Shown piece after piece: positions 27,905 through 35,705 of a stretch of 64,000 nt of DNA. This DNA is from Rhodococcus ruber (GTDB taxonomy: Bacteria; Actinomycetota; Actinomycetes; Mycobacteriales; Mycobacteriaceae). Numbering within the stretch: the stretch's first letter is position 1; each line of letters begins with the position of its first letter. The position numbers and the translations under genes are program-made. The stretch spans positions 98,649-162,648 of the forward strand of contig NZ_JAPWIJ010000011.1 of NCBI RefSeq assembly GCF_027270735.1, read 5' to 3'. Under the pieces are notes generated by a model. That model saw only the letters and a list, made by a program, of their open reading frames with translations. It had not been told where the DNA came from and made no database searches.

Positions 27905-29556
27905 GGGTTCGCCAGATATCTGTGCACCAACATCACGGCCATTGCTCCCTCTCCCACTGCCGACGCGACCCGTTTGGCCGAGTCGGATCGAACGTCCCCG
28001 GCTGCAAACACCCCGGGCACACTCGTCTCGAGGTGATGCGGAAGTCGGGTGGGCGTCCACCCTGCGGGTCCGCGTCCGTCGGTGACGAGATCCGGTCCGG
28101 TGACCACAAATCCATGATCGTCCCGAACGAGCACTCCGTCGAGCCACTCGGTACGCGGGGCAGCCCCGATGAACAGGAACAGGTACTGCGCGTCGACGGT
28201 CGAGGTCTCGTCGGTGGCCCGGTTGCGCAGCGTGATCGACTCGAGGTGACCGTCGCCTGCCACGCCCGCGACCTCGGTACACGGCCGCACGCTGATCTTG
28301 GGATTCTCTTCGATCTGCTTGATCAGGTAGTACGACATCGACGCTTCGAGCGAGGTGGCACGGATCAAAATGGTGACCGACTTGGCCCCGCGCGAGAGGT
28401 ACACCGCTGCCTGCCCGGCCGAGTTCGCGCCGCCCACGATGTAGACGTCCTGCTCGGCGCAGCGCGCGGCCTCGGTCATCGCAGATCCGTAGAACACGCC
28501 CCGGCCGGTGAAGTCGTCGATTCCGGGTGCGTCGAGTCGTCGATATGCGACGCCGGTGGACAGGATGATCGTCTGCGCACTGATGCTGCGGCCGTCCGCG
28601 AACCGCACGGTGCGCGCCGATCCGTTGACGTCGAGACCCACCACGTCCTGCGTGGTGACGACCTCGGCACCGAACTTCAACGCCTGCCGCCGGGCTCGCT
28701 CGGCCAGCTGCGCACCCGAGACCCCGTCGGGAAATCCCAGGTAATTCTCGATGCGGGAGCTCTGACCGGCCTGGCCGCCCGTCGCGGTCCGCTCGATCAG
28801 CGTCGTCCGCAGCCCCTCCGACGCGCCGTACAGAGCCGCTCCCAGTCCTGCCGGACCGCCGCCGATCACGACGAGATCGTAGAACTCCTCCGACGGCGAC
28901 ACGGTCAGGCCGAGCCGGTTACCGAGTTCGGCGTCGGACGGTTCGATCAACGCATCACCCTCGGTGGTGATGACGACCGGAAGCCGGTCGTCTGCCACAC
29001 CGGCCGCGGCCAGCAGTCGCGCGCCCTCGGACTCGTCGGACATGTACCAGCGGTAGGGCAGTTGGTTGCGGGCGAGGAACTCGCGAATCTCCGACGACCG
29101 CGCAGACCAGCGGTGGCCGACGATCTTGGTGTCCTCGACGGCTCGGTGGTCGTACGCGCACCAGGCTTCGAGCTGGGCGTCGAGCACGGGGTAGAGCTTT
29201 TCCTCGGGCGGATCCCAGGGCTTGAGCAGGTAGTAATCGAGATCGATGACGTTGATGGCGTCGATCGCTGCGTCGGTGTCCGCGTAGGCGGTGAGCAGAA
29301 TGCGGCGGGCCGTCGGGAAGAGGTCCATGGCCTGTTCGAGAAATTCCATGCCGCTCATCTGGGGCATTCTGTAATCGGCCAACAGAATGGCAACCGGGGT
29401 GCCGCGCAGCGTGAGTTCTTTGAGTGCGTCCAGTGCCCCGGCACCGGATTCGGCGCGCACGATGCGGTACTGCTCGCCGTAGCGGCGGCGTAGGTCGCGG
29501 GCGACCGATCTGGATACTCCGGGATCGTCGTCGACGCTGAGAATGACCGGTTTCAT
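27901..29556 (-). CDS. Response-regulator receiver fused to a thioredoxin-reductase-like FAD oxidoreductase
   Basis: 551-aa fusion. Residues 1-125 form a receiver (DDD at 9-11, phospho-acceptor Asp61 in LLADYRMP, Lys112 in LLKPWDPP). Residues about 145-215 look like a glutaredoxin-fold domain (KIVGHRWSARSSEIREFL) in which the CxxC position reads SARS. Residues about 225-551 match thioredoxin reductase: FAD motif IGGGPAGLGA (231-240), TGGQAGQSSRIENYLG, NAD(P) motif VGGANSAGQAA (374-384) and FAAGDVR. The redox CxxC is missing (FYGSAMTEA, near residues 355-363). First gene of a three-gene operon. Phosphorylation control of a flavoenzyme is the obvious hypothesis; the electron acceptor is unknown. 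Confidence 0.9.
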   Translation of the reverse strand: MKPVILSVDDDPGVSRSVARDLRRRYGEQYRIVRAESGAGALDALKELTLRGTPVAILLADYRMPQMSGMEFLEQAMDLFPTARRILLTAYADTDAAIDAINVIDLDYYLLKPWDPPEEKLYPVLDAQLEAWCAYDHRAVEDTKIVGHRWSARSSEIREFLARNQLPYRWYMSDESEGARLLAAAGVADDRLPVVITTEGDALIEPSDAELGNRLGLTVSPSEEFYDLVVIGGGPAGLGAALYGASEGLRTTLIERTATGGQAGQSSRIENYLGFPDGVSGAQLAERARRQALKFGAEVVTTQDVVGLDVNGSARTVRFADGRSISAQTIILSTGVAYRRLDAPGIDDFTGRGVFYGSAMTEAARCAEQDVYIVGGANSAGQAAVYLSRGAKSVTILIRATSLEASMSYYLIKQIEENPKISVRPCTEVAGVAGDGHLESITLRNRATDETSTVDAQYLFLFIGAAPRTEWLDGVLVRDDHGFVVTGPDLVTDGRGPAGWTPTRLPHHLETSVPGVFAAGDVRSDSAKRVASAVGEGAMAVMLVHRYLANP

Positions 29557-29644
29557 GACCCTCCAGGACTGATACTCACCAACCTCATGAGCATGCCACC
29601 GGCTCGCCCCGAATGGGAGGCAAGCGGGCCTGGAAACAGCGGGG

Positions 29645-29782
29645 TCAGATTCGGCCGCGCCTGATCAGATCGAGTTCGTGTGGGGTGAGGAGTCGTTCGA
29701 GCTTCTCGGCCGGCCAGGTGCGCGGACTCCCACTCATCCTGGCGGTCTTCAACAGGGGTAGATCGCTGCTGGTACGACGCAT
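29645..29782 (-). CDS. Possible small protein, 45 aa
   Basis: ATG-started frame upstream of the redox operon, ending in AEKLERLLTPHELDLIRRGR-I. Charge pattern and the amphipathic C-terminal helix look protein-like, but the ribosome-binding site is poor (an internal ATG at Met16 has CCAGG just upstream). It ends 88 bp before the receiver-oxidoreductase start, so it could be a leader gene of that operon. Low confidence, because homology cannot be checked here. Confidence 0.3.
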   Translation of the reverse strand: MRRTSSDLPLLKTARMSGSPRTWPAEKLERLLTPHELDLIRRGRI

Positions 29783-29920
29783 TATCGACTGTAATTTCAC
29801 GGTGGATCACTCCGAACAATTTCTTCGTTGGTCCCGACACTCCGCTTGCTACATCGGTCAGTGTCCGCTCGGTGTTAACGCAGCAGTGGGATCTCGTGCG
29901 GCGTTTCGTGGGGAAACACG

Positions 29921-29946
29921 GTTTCTCGCGCCCCTTCCCGGGGTAA
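29921..29946 (+). promoter_or_regulatory. SigB/SigF-like promoter for the DUF1206 gene
   Basis: GTTT-N16-GGGTAA closely fits the actinobacterial general-stress sigma consensus GTTT-N14-16-GGGTAT. The -10 element ends 34 bp before the GTG start. The GlsB-type gene 1.6 kb away has the same architecture and the same 16-base spacer. Confidence 0.6.
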
Positions 29947-29980
29947 ACATTCCTTCAAATCAACTGATCGGGGAACGTTC

Positions 29981-30778
29981 GTGAACACGTCGGGAAAGTC
30001 TGTAGCCAACACTGTTCAAGACAACGGTGCATTCGAGAAAGCGGCGCGCGCCGGCCACTTCGTCAGCGGGGTGCTGCACATCCTGATCGGATACATCGCG
30101 ATCCGGCTGGCGTTCGGTCAGGCGGGTAACGCCGACCAGTCAGGTGCGCTCGCCGAACTGGCCGACAAGCCCGGCGGAAAGATCGCCCTGTGGGTGGCTG
30201 TCGTCGCCTTTGTCGCATTGGCCTTGTGGCGAATCGTCGAAGCGATAGTCGGCAAGAAATCCGACGCCGACGAGGGAAGTGCACTCGATCGTCTCAAGGC
30301 GGCGGCACTGGCTGTCGTCTACATCGCCTTCGCCTTCTCCACCTACGGGTTCGCGACCGGCTCGGGCAAGTCCAGCGGACAGCAGAATGCCGGCTACTCG
30401 GCCCGGTTGATGGAATCCGGCGGCGGCAAGTTGGTACTGATCGTCATCGCGCTGGTCGTCATCGGGGTCGGCGGGTACCACGTCTACAAGGGTGTCTCGA
30501 AGAACTTCCTCGACGATCTCGAAGGCCACCAGAGCGGAGCCGTCGTCAAACTCGGTATCGCCGGATACGCAGCCAAGGGCACGGCGCTGGTCGGGGCAGG
30601 CATCCTCGTCGTCGTGGCGGTACTGCAGTCCGATCCCTCCAAGGCCACCGGAATCGACGGTGCCGTCAAGACCCTCGGCTCTCAGCCCTACGGACAGGTT
30701 CTGCTGATCCTCGCCGGAGTGGGCATCGCGCTCTACGGGCTGTATGCGTTCGTGCTGGCTCGCTTCGCTCGCATGTGA
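29981..30778 (+). CDS. DUF1206 membrane protein
   Basis: 265-aa membrane protein made of three repeated two-helix units, the DUF1206 pattern: FEKAARAGHFVSGVLHILIG, then LDRLKAAALAVVYIAFAF, then VVKLGIAGYAAKGTALVGAG, each with a conserved Gly/Tyr-rich first helix. Function unknown. The GTG has GGGGAAC upstream, and a SigB/SigF-like promoter precedes it, suggesting induction in stress or stationary phase. It is followed by a repeat copy and a long hairpin. Confidence 0.85.
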   Translation: MNTSGKSVANTVQDNGAFEKAARAGHFVSGVLHILIGYIAIRLAFGQAGNADQSGALAELADKPGGKIALWVAVVAFVALALWRIVEAIVGKKSDADEGSALDRLKAAALAVVYIAFAFSTYGFATGSGKSSGQQNAGYSARLMESGGGKLVLIVIALVVIGVGGYHVYKGVSKNFLDDLEGHQSGAVVKLGIAGYAAKGTALVGAGILVVVAVLQSDPSKATGIDGAVKTLGSQPYGQVLLILAGVGIALYGLYAFVLARFARM

Positions 30779-30812
30779 TCGGGAGTTGAGCTCGCTTCGC
30801 TGGCAGGTGAGC

Positions 30813-30837
30813 GGGAGTGGAGCCTGCGGAACGACCC
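30813..30837 (+). repeat. Dispersed 25-bp repeat, copy B
   Basis: Identical over 25 bp to copy A (begins GGGAGTGGAGCC, ends GCGGAACGACCC). Here it lies 35 bp after the DUF1206 stop, directly before a long hairpin. Confidence 0.8.
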
Positions 30838-30881
30838 AGGTGAGCGGTAACTCGTAGCAGGGTACGAAGTTCCGCTCACCT
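30838..30881. terminator. Long hairpin after the DUF1206 gene
   Basis: Arms AGGTGAGCGGTAACTCGTA and TACGAAGTTCCGCTCACCT pair with a small internal mismatch around a GCAGGG loop. It directly follows repeat copy B, which suggests repeat and hairpin may be one composite element. Probable terminator without U-tract. Confidence 0.6.
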
Positions 30882-30969
30882 AGGTGGTCAGCTGTGTTCG
30901 CTGACACATAGGATGCGCACGATTGAGTGTGACAGTCGGTTGCACTTACCTCATTACCGGAGGCCCACG

Positions 30970-31434
30970 TTGAGCAAGACCCTCGAAGCCACGATCGATA
31001 TCGCCGCGAGCCCCGAGACCGTCTGGTCGATCGTCTCCGACCTCCAGCGCATGGGCGAATGGAGCCCGCAGTGCAAGAAGATGAAGGTCCTCGGCGGACC
31101 GGTCGGAAAAGGCACCAAGACGCTCAACGTCAACCGCAAGGGCCTGCTCGTCTGGCCGACGACGTCCAAGGTCGTCACCTTCGAGCCCAACCGTGAACTC
31201 GCTTTTCGCGTCGTCGAGAACAAGACGATCTGGTCCTACACCCTGACGCCCACCGCCACCGGGACGACCGTCGTCGAGAAGCGGGAGGCACCCAGCGGCA
31301 CATCGGCGGTGTCGTCGTTGCTGGTCAAGCGCATCCTCGGCGGCATCGACGAGTTCGACGTCGAACTCGTGGAGGGCATGAACAAGACCTTGCGTCGCAT
31401 CAAGGTCGAGAGCGAGAAGCTGGGAAAAAAATAA
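30970..31434 (+). CDS. SRPBCC (START-like) family protein
   Basis: 154-aa single-domain protein of the polyketide cyclase / Bet v1-like fold, which forms a hydrophobic ligand cavity. Typical features: KTLEATIDIAASPETVWSIV at the start, DLQRMGEWSP, TIWSYTLTP and a long C-terminal helix ending in Lys-rich EKLGKK. The start is TTG with GGAGG 6 nt upstream; an upstream ATG frame lacks a site. Ligand unknown. Confidence 0.84.
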   Translation: MSKTLEATIDIAASPETVWSIVSDLQRMGEWSPQCKKMKVLGGPVGKGTKTLNVNRKGLLVWPTTSKVVTFEPNRELAFRVVENKTIWSYTLTPTATGTTVVEKREAPSGTSAVSSLLVKRILGGIDEFDVELVEGMNKTLRRIKVESEKLGKK

Positions 31435-31448
31435 AACTTCTCAGGAAG

Positions 31449-31474
31449 GTTTCAGGTTTGTTTCCCTCGGGCAT
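31449..31474 (+). promoter_or_regulatory. SigB/SigF-like promoter for the GlsB-type gene
   Basis: GTTT-N16-GGGCAT, 48 bp upstream of the ATG, fits the general-stress sigma consensus. A 7-bp inverted repeat, GTCGTTT-N8-AAACGAC (31477-31498), lies just downstream and would overlap the start of transcription, so an additional regulator may act here. Confidence 0.6.
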
Positions 31475-31522
31475 CCGTCGTTTCGACAAGCAAACGACAC
31501 GAACGGAAAGTGGGGGCAACAT

Positions 31523-31792
31523 ATGTTGGGTCTCGGATTCATCGGCTGGATCATCATCGGCGGACTCGCAGGTTGGATCGGCAGCAAGATCATGAAGACG
31601 GATGCTCAGATGGGCATCATCCTGAACATCGTCGTCGGCATCATCGGTGGCCTCATCGGTGGATACCTGCTCAAGGTCTTCGGCGTCGACGTCGAAGGTG
31701 GCGGCCTGATCTTCAGCTTCATCACCTGCATCCTCGGTGCAGTCATCCTGCTGTTCCTGGTCAAGCTCGTGACTGGTCGCAGCCGCGTCTGA
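31523..31792 (+). CDS. GlsB/YeaQ/YmgE family small membrane protein
   Basis: 89-aa, three-helix protein rich in glycine (GFIGWIIIGGLAGWIGSKIM, GIILNIVVGIIGGLIGGYLL, ISF/FSFITCILGAVILLFLVK), long annotated as transglycosylase-associated. Members are induced by general stress in many bacteria; mechanism unknown. The preceding SigB/SigF-like promoter supports this here. Confidence 0.85.
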   Translation: MLGLGFIGWIIIGGLAGWIGSKIMKTDAQMGIILNIVVGIIGGLIGGYLLKVFGVDVEGGGLIFSFITCILGAVILLFLVKLVTGRSRV

Positions 31793-31924
31793 TCGACTCG
31801 CAGCTCCCGACTGCCGGGGCACCTCACGTACGCTGTGAGGGCCTCGGCAGTCGTGCGTCTACGCCTCGACTGCTCCAGCACCACGACCTGCCGACACCTG
31901 TCCGACGAAAAGTTAGAGGAGACC

Positions 31925-32641
31925 GTGGCACGCCGTCCCGCCCCGATTGGTCAACCGCCCCGTACCGGAGTGGCTCACATCGTCGACTTGGTCCGTGAAA
32001 CGGTTCCACCGCTACACCCGGCAGGGCTACCGTTCGTCGGTGGTCCGCTCGCCGTCGCAGTGCTCGGCCGCCGCTCGAAGTGGGTTCGCAATGCCGGCCT
32101 CGTCGCCGCCGGAGCCTGCGCCACCTTCTTCCGCCACCCGTCACGGGTGCCGCCCAATCGCCCCGGCGTCGTCGTGGCCCCGGCCGACGGTCTCGTCACA
32201 CTCGTCGATACTGCCGTCCCGCCGGCCGAGCTCGATCTCGGCTCGGAGCCGGTCCCGCGCGTGAGCATCTTCCTCTCGGTCCTGGACGTGCACGTACAGC
32301 GCGTCCCTGTCGGCGGCCGAGTGATGGAGGTCGTTCATCGCCGCGGCCAGTTCAAATCCGCCGATCTCGCCGAGGCCAGCGAGGTCAACGAACGCAACAG
32401 CATGCACATCAGAACCGACTCCGGTCAGGATGTCGCCGTCGTGCAGATCGCGGGTCTCATCGCGCGACGCATCATCAACAACGCCAAGGTTGGCGAGACC
32501 CTCTCGATCGGCGACACGTACGGCCTGATCCGATTCGGCTCACGGGTCGACACCTACTTCCCCGCGGGCACGACGCTGCTGGTCGAACGCGGCCAACGCG
32601 CAGTCGGTGCCGAGACTGTCCTCGCCGAGCTTTCGCAGTAG
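31925..32641 (+). CDS. psd: Phosphatidylserine decarboxylase
   Basis: Pyruvoyl enzyme making phosphatidylethanolamine, 238 aa, the short form typical of actinobacteria. The self-cleavage site is the Gly-Ser of [13 protein letters not shown] near the C-terminus, and the catalytic histidine region [16 protein letters not shown] is present. The start is GTG with GAGGAG 6 nt upstream; upstream codons have no homology. It precedes pssA by 8 bp, so the two successive enzymes of phosphatidylethanolamine synthesis are cotranscribed. Same order in M. tuberculosis (Rv0437c-Rv0436c). Confidence 0.93.
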   Translation: MARRPAPIGQPPRTGVAHIVDLVRETVPPLHPAGLPFVGGPLAVAVLGRRSKWVRNAGLVAAGACATFFRHPSRVPPNRPGVVVAPADGLVTLVDTAVPPAELDLGSEPVPRVSIFLSVLDVHVQRVPVGGRVMEVVHRRGQFKSADLAEASEVNERNSMHIRTDSGQDVAVVQIAGLIARRIINNAKVGETLSIGDTYGLIRFGSRVDTYFPAGTTLLVERGQRAVGAETVLAELSQ

Positions 32642-32649
32642 ACACCGAC

Positions 32650-33504
32650 ATGATCACCAGACGCGCCAAGCCGCCTGCTGCCATCCGTCTGCTCCCGTCC
32701 GTCGTCACGATTCTCGCGCTGTGCTCCGGTCTGTCCGCGGTCAAGTTCGCTCTCGACGGTCAACTCGGCACCGCACTCGCCATGATCGGTGCCGCCGCCA
32801 TTCTCGACGCGTTGGACGGGCGAATCGCGCGACTGCTCGACGCCACCAGCAAGATCGGTGCCGAACTGGACTCACTGTCCGACGCCATTTCGTTCGGCGT
32901 CGCCCCGGCACTGGTCCTGTACGTCACGTTGCTCGAGGGCAGCAGCGGCGGCTGGATCGTCGCACTGGTCTACGCGGTGAGCATCGTACTCAGGCTCGCC
33001 CGCTTCAACACCTTGCTCGACGAGGACGACACCCCCGCGTACGCCCGTGAATACTTCACCGGCGTTCCCGCACCCGCTGGGGCACTCATCGCGCTGGCTC
33101 CGATCGCCGCGTTCGAGGAATTCGGCGACGGCTGGTGGGCGTCGTTCTACGTCGTCGCCGGGTGGTCGATCGTCACCGCGGCTCTGATCGTCAGCCGCAT
33201 CCCCACCCTCGCGCTCAAGACGGTCTCGGTGCCGCCGCGGCTGGCGGCGATCCTGCTGGTTCTGGTGGCTCTGCTCGCCGCCGCACTCATCACCTTCCCG
33301 CTCGTTCTACTCATGGGATTGGTGCTGGCCTACCTGGTGCACATCCCGTTCGCAGTGCGCTCGCAGCGCTGGACGGCCGCGCGCCCGTACACATGGGACG
33401 CCAAGCCGGCCGAGCGCCGCGCCGAGCGCCGGGCCATCCGACGCGCTCCGGGTAACAATCGGCGGTCGCAGGCACGCCTGGGACTGCGTCGACCACGTAG
33501 CTGA
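32650..33504 (+). CDS. pssA: CDP-diacylglycerol-serine O-phosphatidyltransferase
   Basis: 284-aa integral membrane enzyme joining serine to CDP-diacylglycerol. The CDP-alcohol phosphatidyltransferase motif DGRIARLLDATSKIGAELDS carries the conserved metal-binding aspartates. About eight hydrophobic segments follow, then a basic C-terminal tail (ERRAERRAIRRAPG). ATG start eight bases after psd. It supplies the substrate for Psd. Confidence 0.92.
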   Translation: MITRRAKPPAAIRLLPSVVTILALCSGLSAVKFALDGQLGTALAMIGAAAILDALDGRIARLLDATSKIGAELDSLSDAISFGVAPALVLYVTLLEGSSGGWIVALVYAVSIVLRLARFNTLLDEDDTPAYAREYFTGVPAPAGALIALAPIAAFEEFGDGWWASFYVVAGWSIVTAALIVSRIPTLALKTVSVPPRLAAILLVLVALLAAALITFPLVLLMGLVLAYLVHIPFAVRSQRWTAARPYTWDAKPAERRAERRAIRRAPGNNRRSQARLGLRRPRS

Positions 33505-33525
33505 AAACCCCATTAGGTTGGACGT

Positions 33526-35703
33526 GTGACCGCATCCCGAACTCCCGAGCTCGTTCTCACCGCCCGACTGAACACCTCGGCGGCCGATGCCAGGCGCGGC
33601 GTTGTGCGCCTACATCCAGAAGTTCTCGCAGCCCTTGGCCTGCGGGAGTGGGATGCGTTGTCGCTCATCGGCTCTCGGCGCACTGCGGCCGTCGTCGCTG
33701 CGGCTCCCGAGGGTTCGCCGCAGGGCACCGCACTGCTGGACGACGTCACCCTCTCCAATGCCGGCCTGCGCGAAAATGCCACTGTCGCAGTCGCACCCGT
33801 CACCGTCTACGGTGCCAAGACCGTCACGGTGACCGGCTCCGCGCTCGCCACCGGTTCCATCTCCGACGCCACCCTGCGACAAGCGTTGCTCGGCAAGGTA
33901 CTGACGGTGGGCGACACGGTATCTCTGCTCCCCCGCGATCTGGGCCCCGGTACGTCGACGAGTTCGGCGACGCAAGCACTGTCCAGGACGTTCGGGGTTG
34001 CCTGGACCACCGAACTGTTGACGGTCTCCGCCGTCGACCCGTCGGGTGGGCCGGTGAGTGTTCAGCCGAACTCGGCGGTGAGTTGGGGTACCGGCACCGT
34101 AACTGCCTCGGGCACAGCACCATCCGTGTCGGTACGCACACCGAGCGCTGCTCCCCCACGGGTGAGCGCGGCTGACCTGGTGGGCGTGAATGCACAGTCG
34201 GCCAAGCTGACCGAGTGGCTGCGGTTGGCCTTGGACGAATCGGAACTGCTGGCCACACTCGGCGCATCGCCGCATCTGGGAGTGCTGATCACCGGGCCGG
34301 GCGGGGTGGGCAAGGCCACGCTCGCCCGCGCGGTGATCGGTGAGCGAGCCTGCGTCGTACTGGACGGTCCGTCGATCGGCGCACTCGGGGCGTCCGCTCG
34401 CGTCGAGCGGGTCACCGCGGCGGTGGACGAACTGGCCGGCTCCGGGGTTCTGATGATCACCGACGTCGACGCCCTGTTGCCCTCCGATCCCGAACCGGCG
34501 TCGACCTTCGTGCTCGACGTACTCCGCCGGGCCGTCGACACTCCTGGTCTGGCGCTCATCGCAACGACCGCGCATCCCGAGGCCACCGACGCACGACTCC
34601 GAGGGCAGGACCTGTGCGATCGCGAGCTCACGCTCACCCTGCCCGACGCCGCCGGCCGCAAAGGACTGCTCGAACACCTACTGAAGAAGGTGCCGCAGGA
34701 CAACGTGGATCTTGTCGAGATCGCGTCACGAACACCGGGTTTCGTGGTTGCAGACCTCGCTGCACTGACGCGTGAGGCGGCATTGCGTGCCGCAGCCCGC
34801 GCATCGGAGAACTCGGCCGCGGCCTCGTTGACCCAGGACGATCTGGTGGGCGCTCTACAGGTGATCCGCCCGCTGTCCCGTTCGGGCAGTGAGGAGCTTG
34901 CGATCGGCAGCCTGTCTCTCGAGGACGTCGGCGACATGGTGGAGACCAAGCAGGCACTCACCGAGGCGGTGCTGTGGCCATTGCGACATCCGGATTCGTT
35001 CGCGCGCTTGGGCATCGAACCGCCGCGCGGAGTGCTGCTGTACGGCCCACCCGGATGCGGCAAGACGTTTCTGGTGCGAGCACTGGCCAGTTCCGGGCAG
35101 CTGAGCGTGCACTCGGTCAAGGGCGCAGAGCTGATGGACAAGTGGGTCGGCTCCTCGGAAAAGGCTGTGCGAGAGCTCTTTCAGCGTGCCCGCGATTCTG
35201 CGCCGTCGCTGATCTTTCTCGACGAGGTGGATGCGCTCGTGCCCCGGCGCGGGCAGAGCTCGGATTCGGGCGTCGGCGATCGGGTCGTGGCAGCGCTGCT
35301 GACCGAGCTCGACGGCGTCGAACCGTTGCGCGACGTGGTGGTGCTGGGAGCAACCAACCGGCCCGATCTGATCGACCCGGCTCTGCTGCGGCCCGGCCGA
35401 CTCGAGCGTCTGGTGTTCGTGCCGCCGCCGGATTCCGACGCAAGGGTGGCCATTCTGAAGGCGTCGGGCAAATCCATTCCGCTCGCCGAGGACGTGGACC
35501 TGGACGCACTCGCCCGCGATCTCGACGGCTACTCCGCCGCCGATTGCGCTGCCCTGCTGCGCGAGGCCGCTTTGACGGCGATGCGTCGGTCGATGGATGC
35601 CGCGGCCGTCACCGCCGCCGATGTCGCCACCGCTCGGGCGACGGTCAAGCCGTCACTCGATCCCGAGCAGGTGGCGCATCTGCGGGCCTACGGGAGTGCC
35701 TAG
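33526..35703 (+). CDS. Cdc48-like tandem AAA ATPase
   Basis: 725-aa protein with an N-terminal Cdc48-type double-psi barrel (about residues 8-100), a first AAA domain (Walker A GPGGVGKA at 257-264; Walker B LMITDVDA, Glu replaced by Val, so hydrolysis is probably impaired) and a fully equipped second AAA domain (GPPGCGKT 507-514, IFLDEVDA 563-570, GATNRPDLIDPALLRPGR). It has no membrane segment. Orthologue of M. tuberculosis Rv0435c, also beside pssA-psd; cellular role unknown, presumably protein unfolding. Follows pssA by 21 bp and may be in the same operon. Confidence 0.9.
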   Translation: MTASRTPELVLTARLNTSAADARRGVVRLHPEVLAALGLREWDALSLIGSRRTAAVVAAAPEGSPQGTALLDDVTLSNAGLRENATVAVAPVTVYGAKTVTVTGSALATGSISDATLRQALLGKVLTVGDTVSLLPRDLGPGTSTSSATQALSRTFGVAWTTELLTVSAVDPSGGPVSVQPNSAVSWGTGTVTASGTAPSVSVRTPSAAPPRVSAADLVGVNAQSAKLTEWLRLALDESELLATLGASPHLGVLITGPGGVGKATLARAVIGERACVVLDGPSIGALGASARVERVTAAVDELAGSGVLMITDVDALLPSDPEPASTFVLDVLRRAVDTPGLALIATTAHPEATDARLRGQDLCDRELTLTLPDAAGRKGLLEHLLKKVPQDNVDLVEIASRTPGFVVADLAALTREAALRAAARASENSAAASLTQDDLVGALQVIRPLSRSGSEELAIGSLSLEDVGDMVETKQALTEAVLWPLRHPDSFARLGIEPPRGVLLYGPPGCGKTFLVRALASSGQLSVHSVKGAELMDKWVGSSEKAVRELFQRARDSAPSLIFLDEVDALVPRRGQSSDSGVGDRVVAALLTELDGVEPLRDVVVLGATNRPDLIDPALLRPGRLERLVFVPPPDSDARVAILKASGKSIPLAEDVDLDALARDLDGYSAADCAALLREAALTAMRRSMDAAAVTAADVATARATVKPSLDPEQVAHLRAYGSA

Positions 35704-35705
35704 CG

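Larger units (their letters stand above)
29557..29980. other. 424-bp divergent intergenic region with a possible 45-aa ORF and a stress-type promoter
   Basis: The region separates the leftward redox operon from the rightward DUF1206 gene. It holds the small minus-strand ORF and the SigB/SigF-like promoter listed separately. Other long frames here have atypical composition and I reject them. No tRNA or repeat was seen. Confidence 0.5.

Noticed and set aside
27905..28282. N-terminal extension of the histidine kinase
   Set aside because: The upstream part of the frame is Arg-rich shadow sequence inside the preceding gene; the GTG overlapping that gene's stop is the natural start.
27886..29493. 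535-aa open frame antisense to the receiver-oxidoreductase gene
   Set aside because: Arg/Gly/His-rich shadow; the opposite strand has complete receiver and FAD motifs.
32110..32125. Fourth copy of the 25-bp repeat inside psd
   Set aside because: Only GGAGCCTGCG is shared; the flanks do not match and it lies in coding sequence, so it is a chance partial match.
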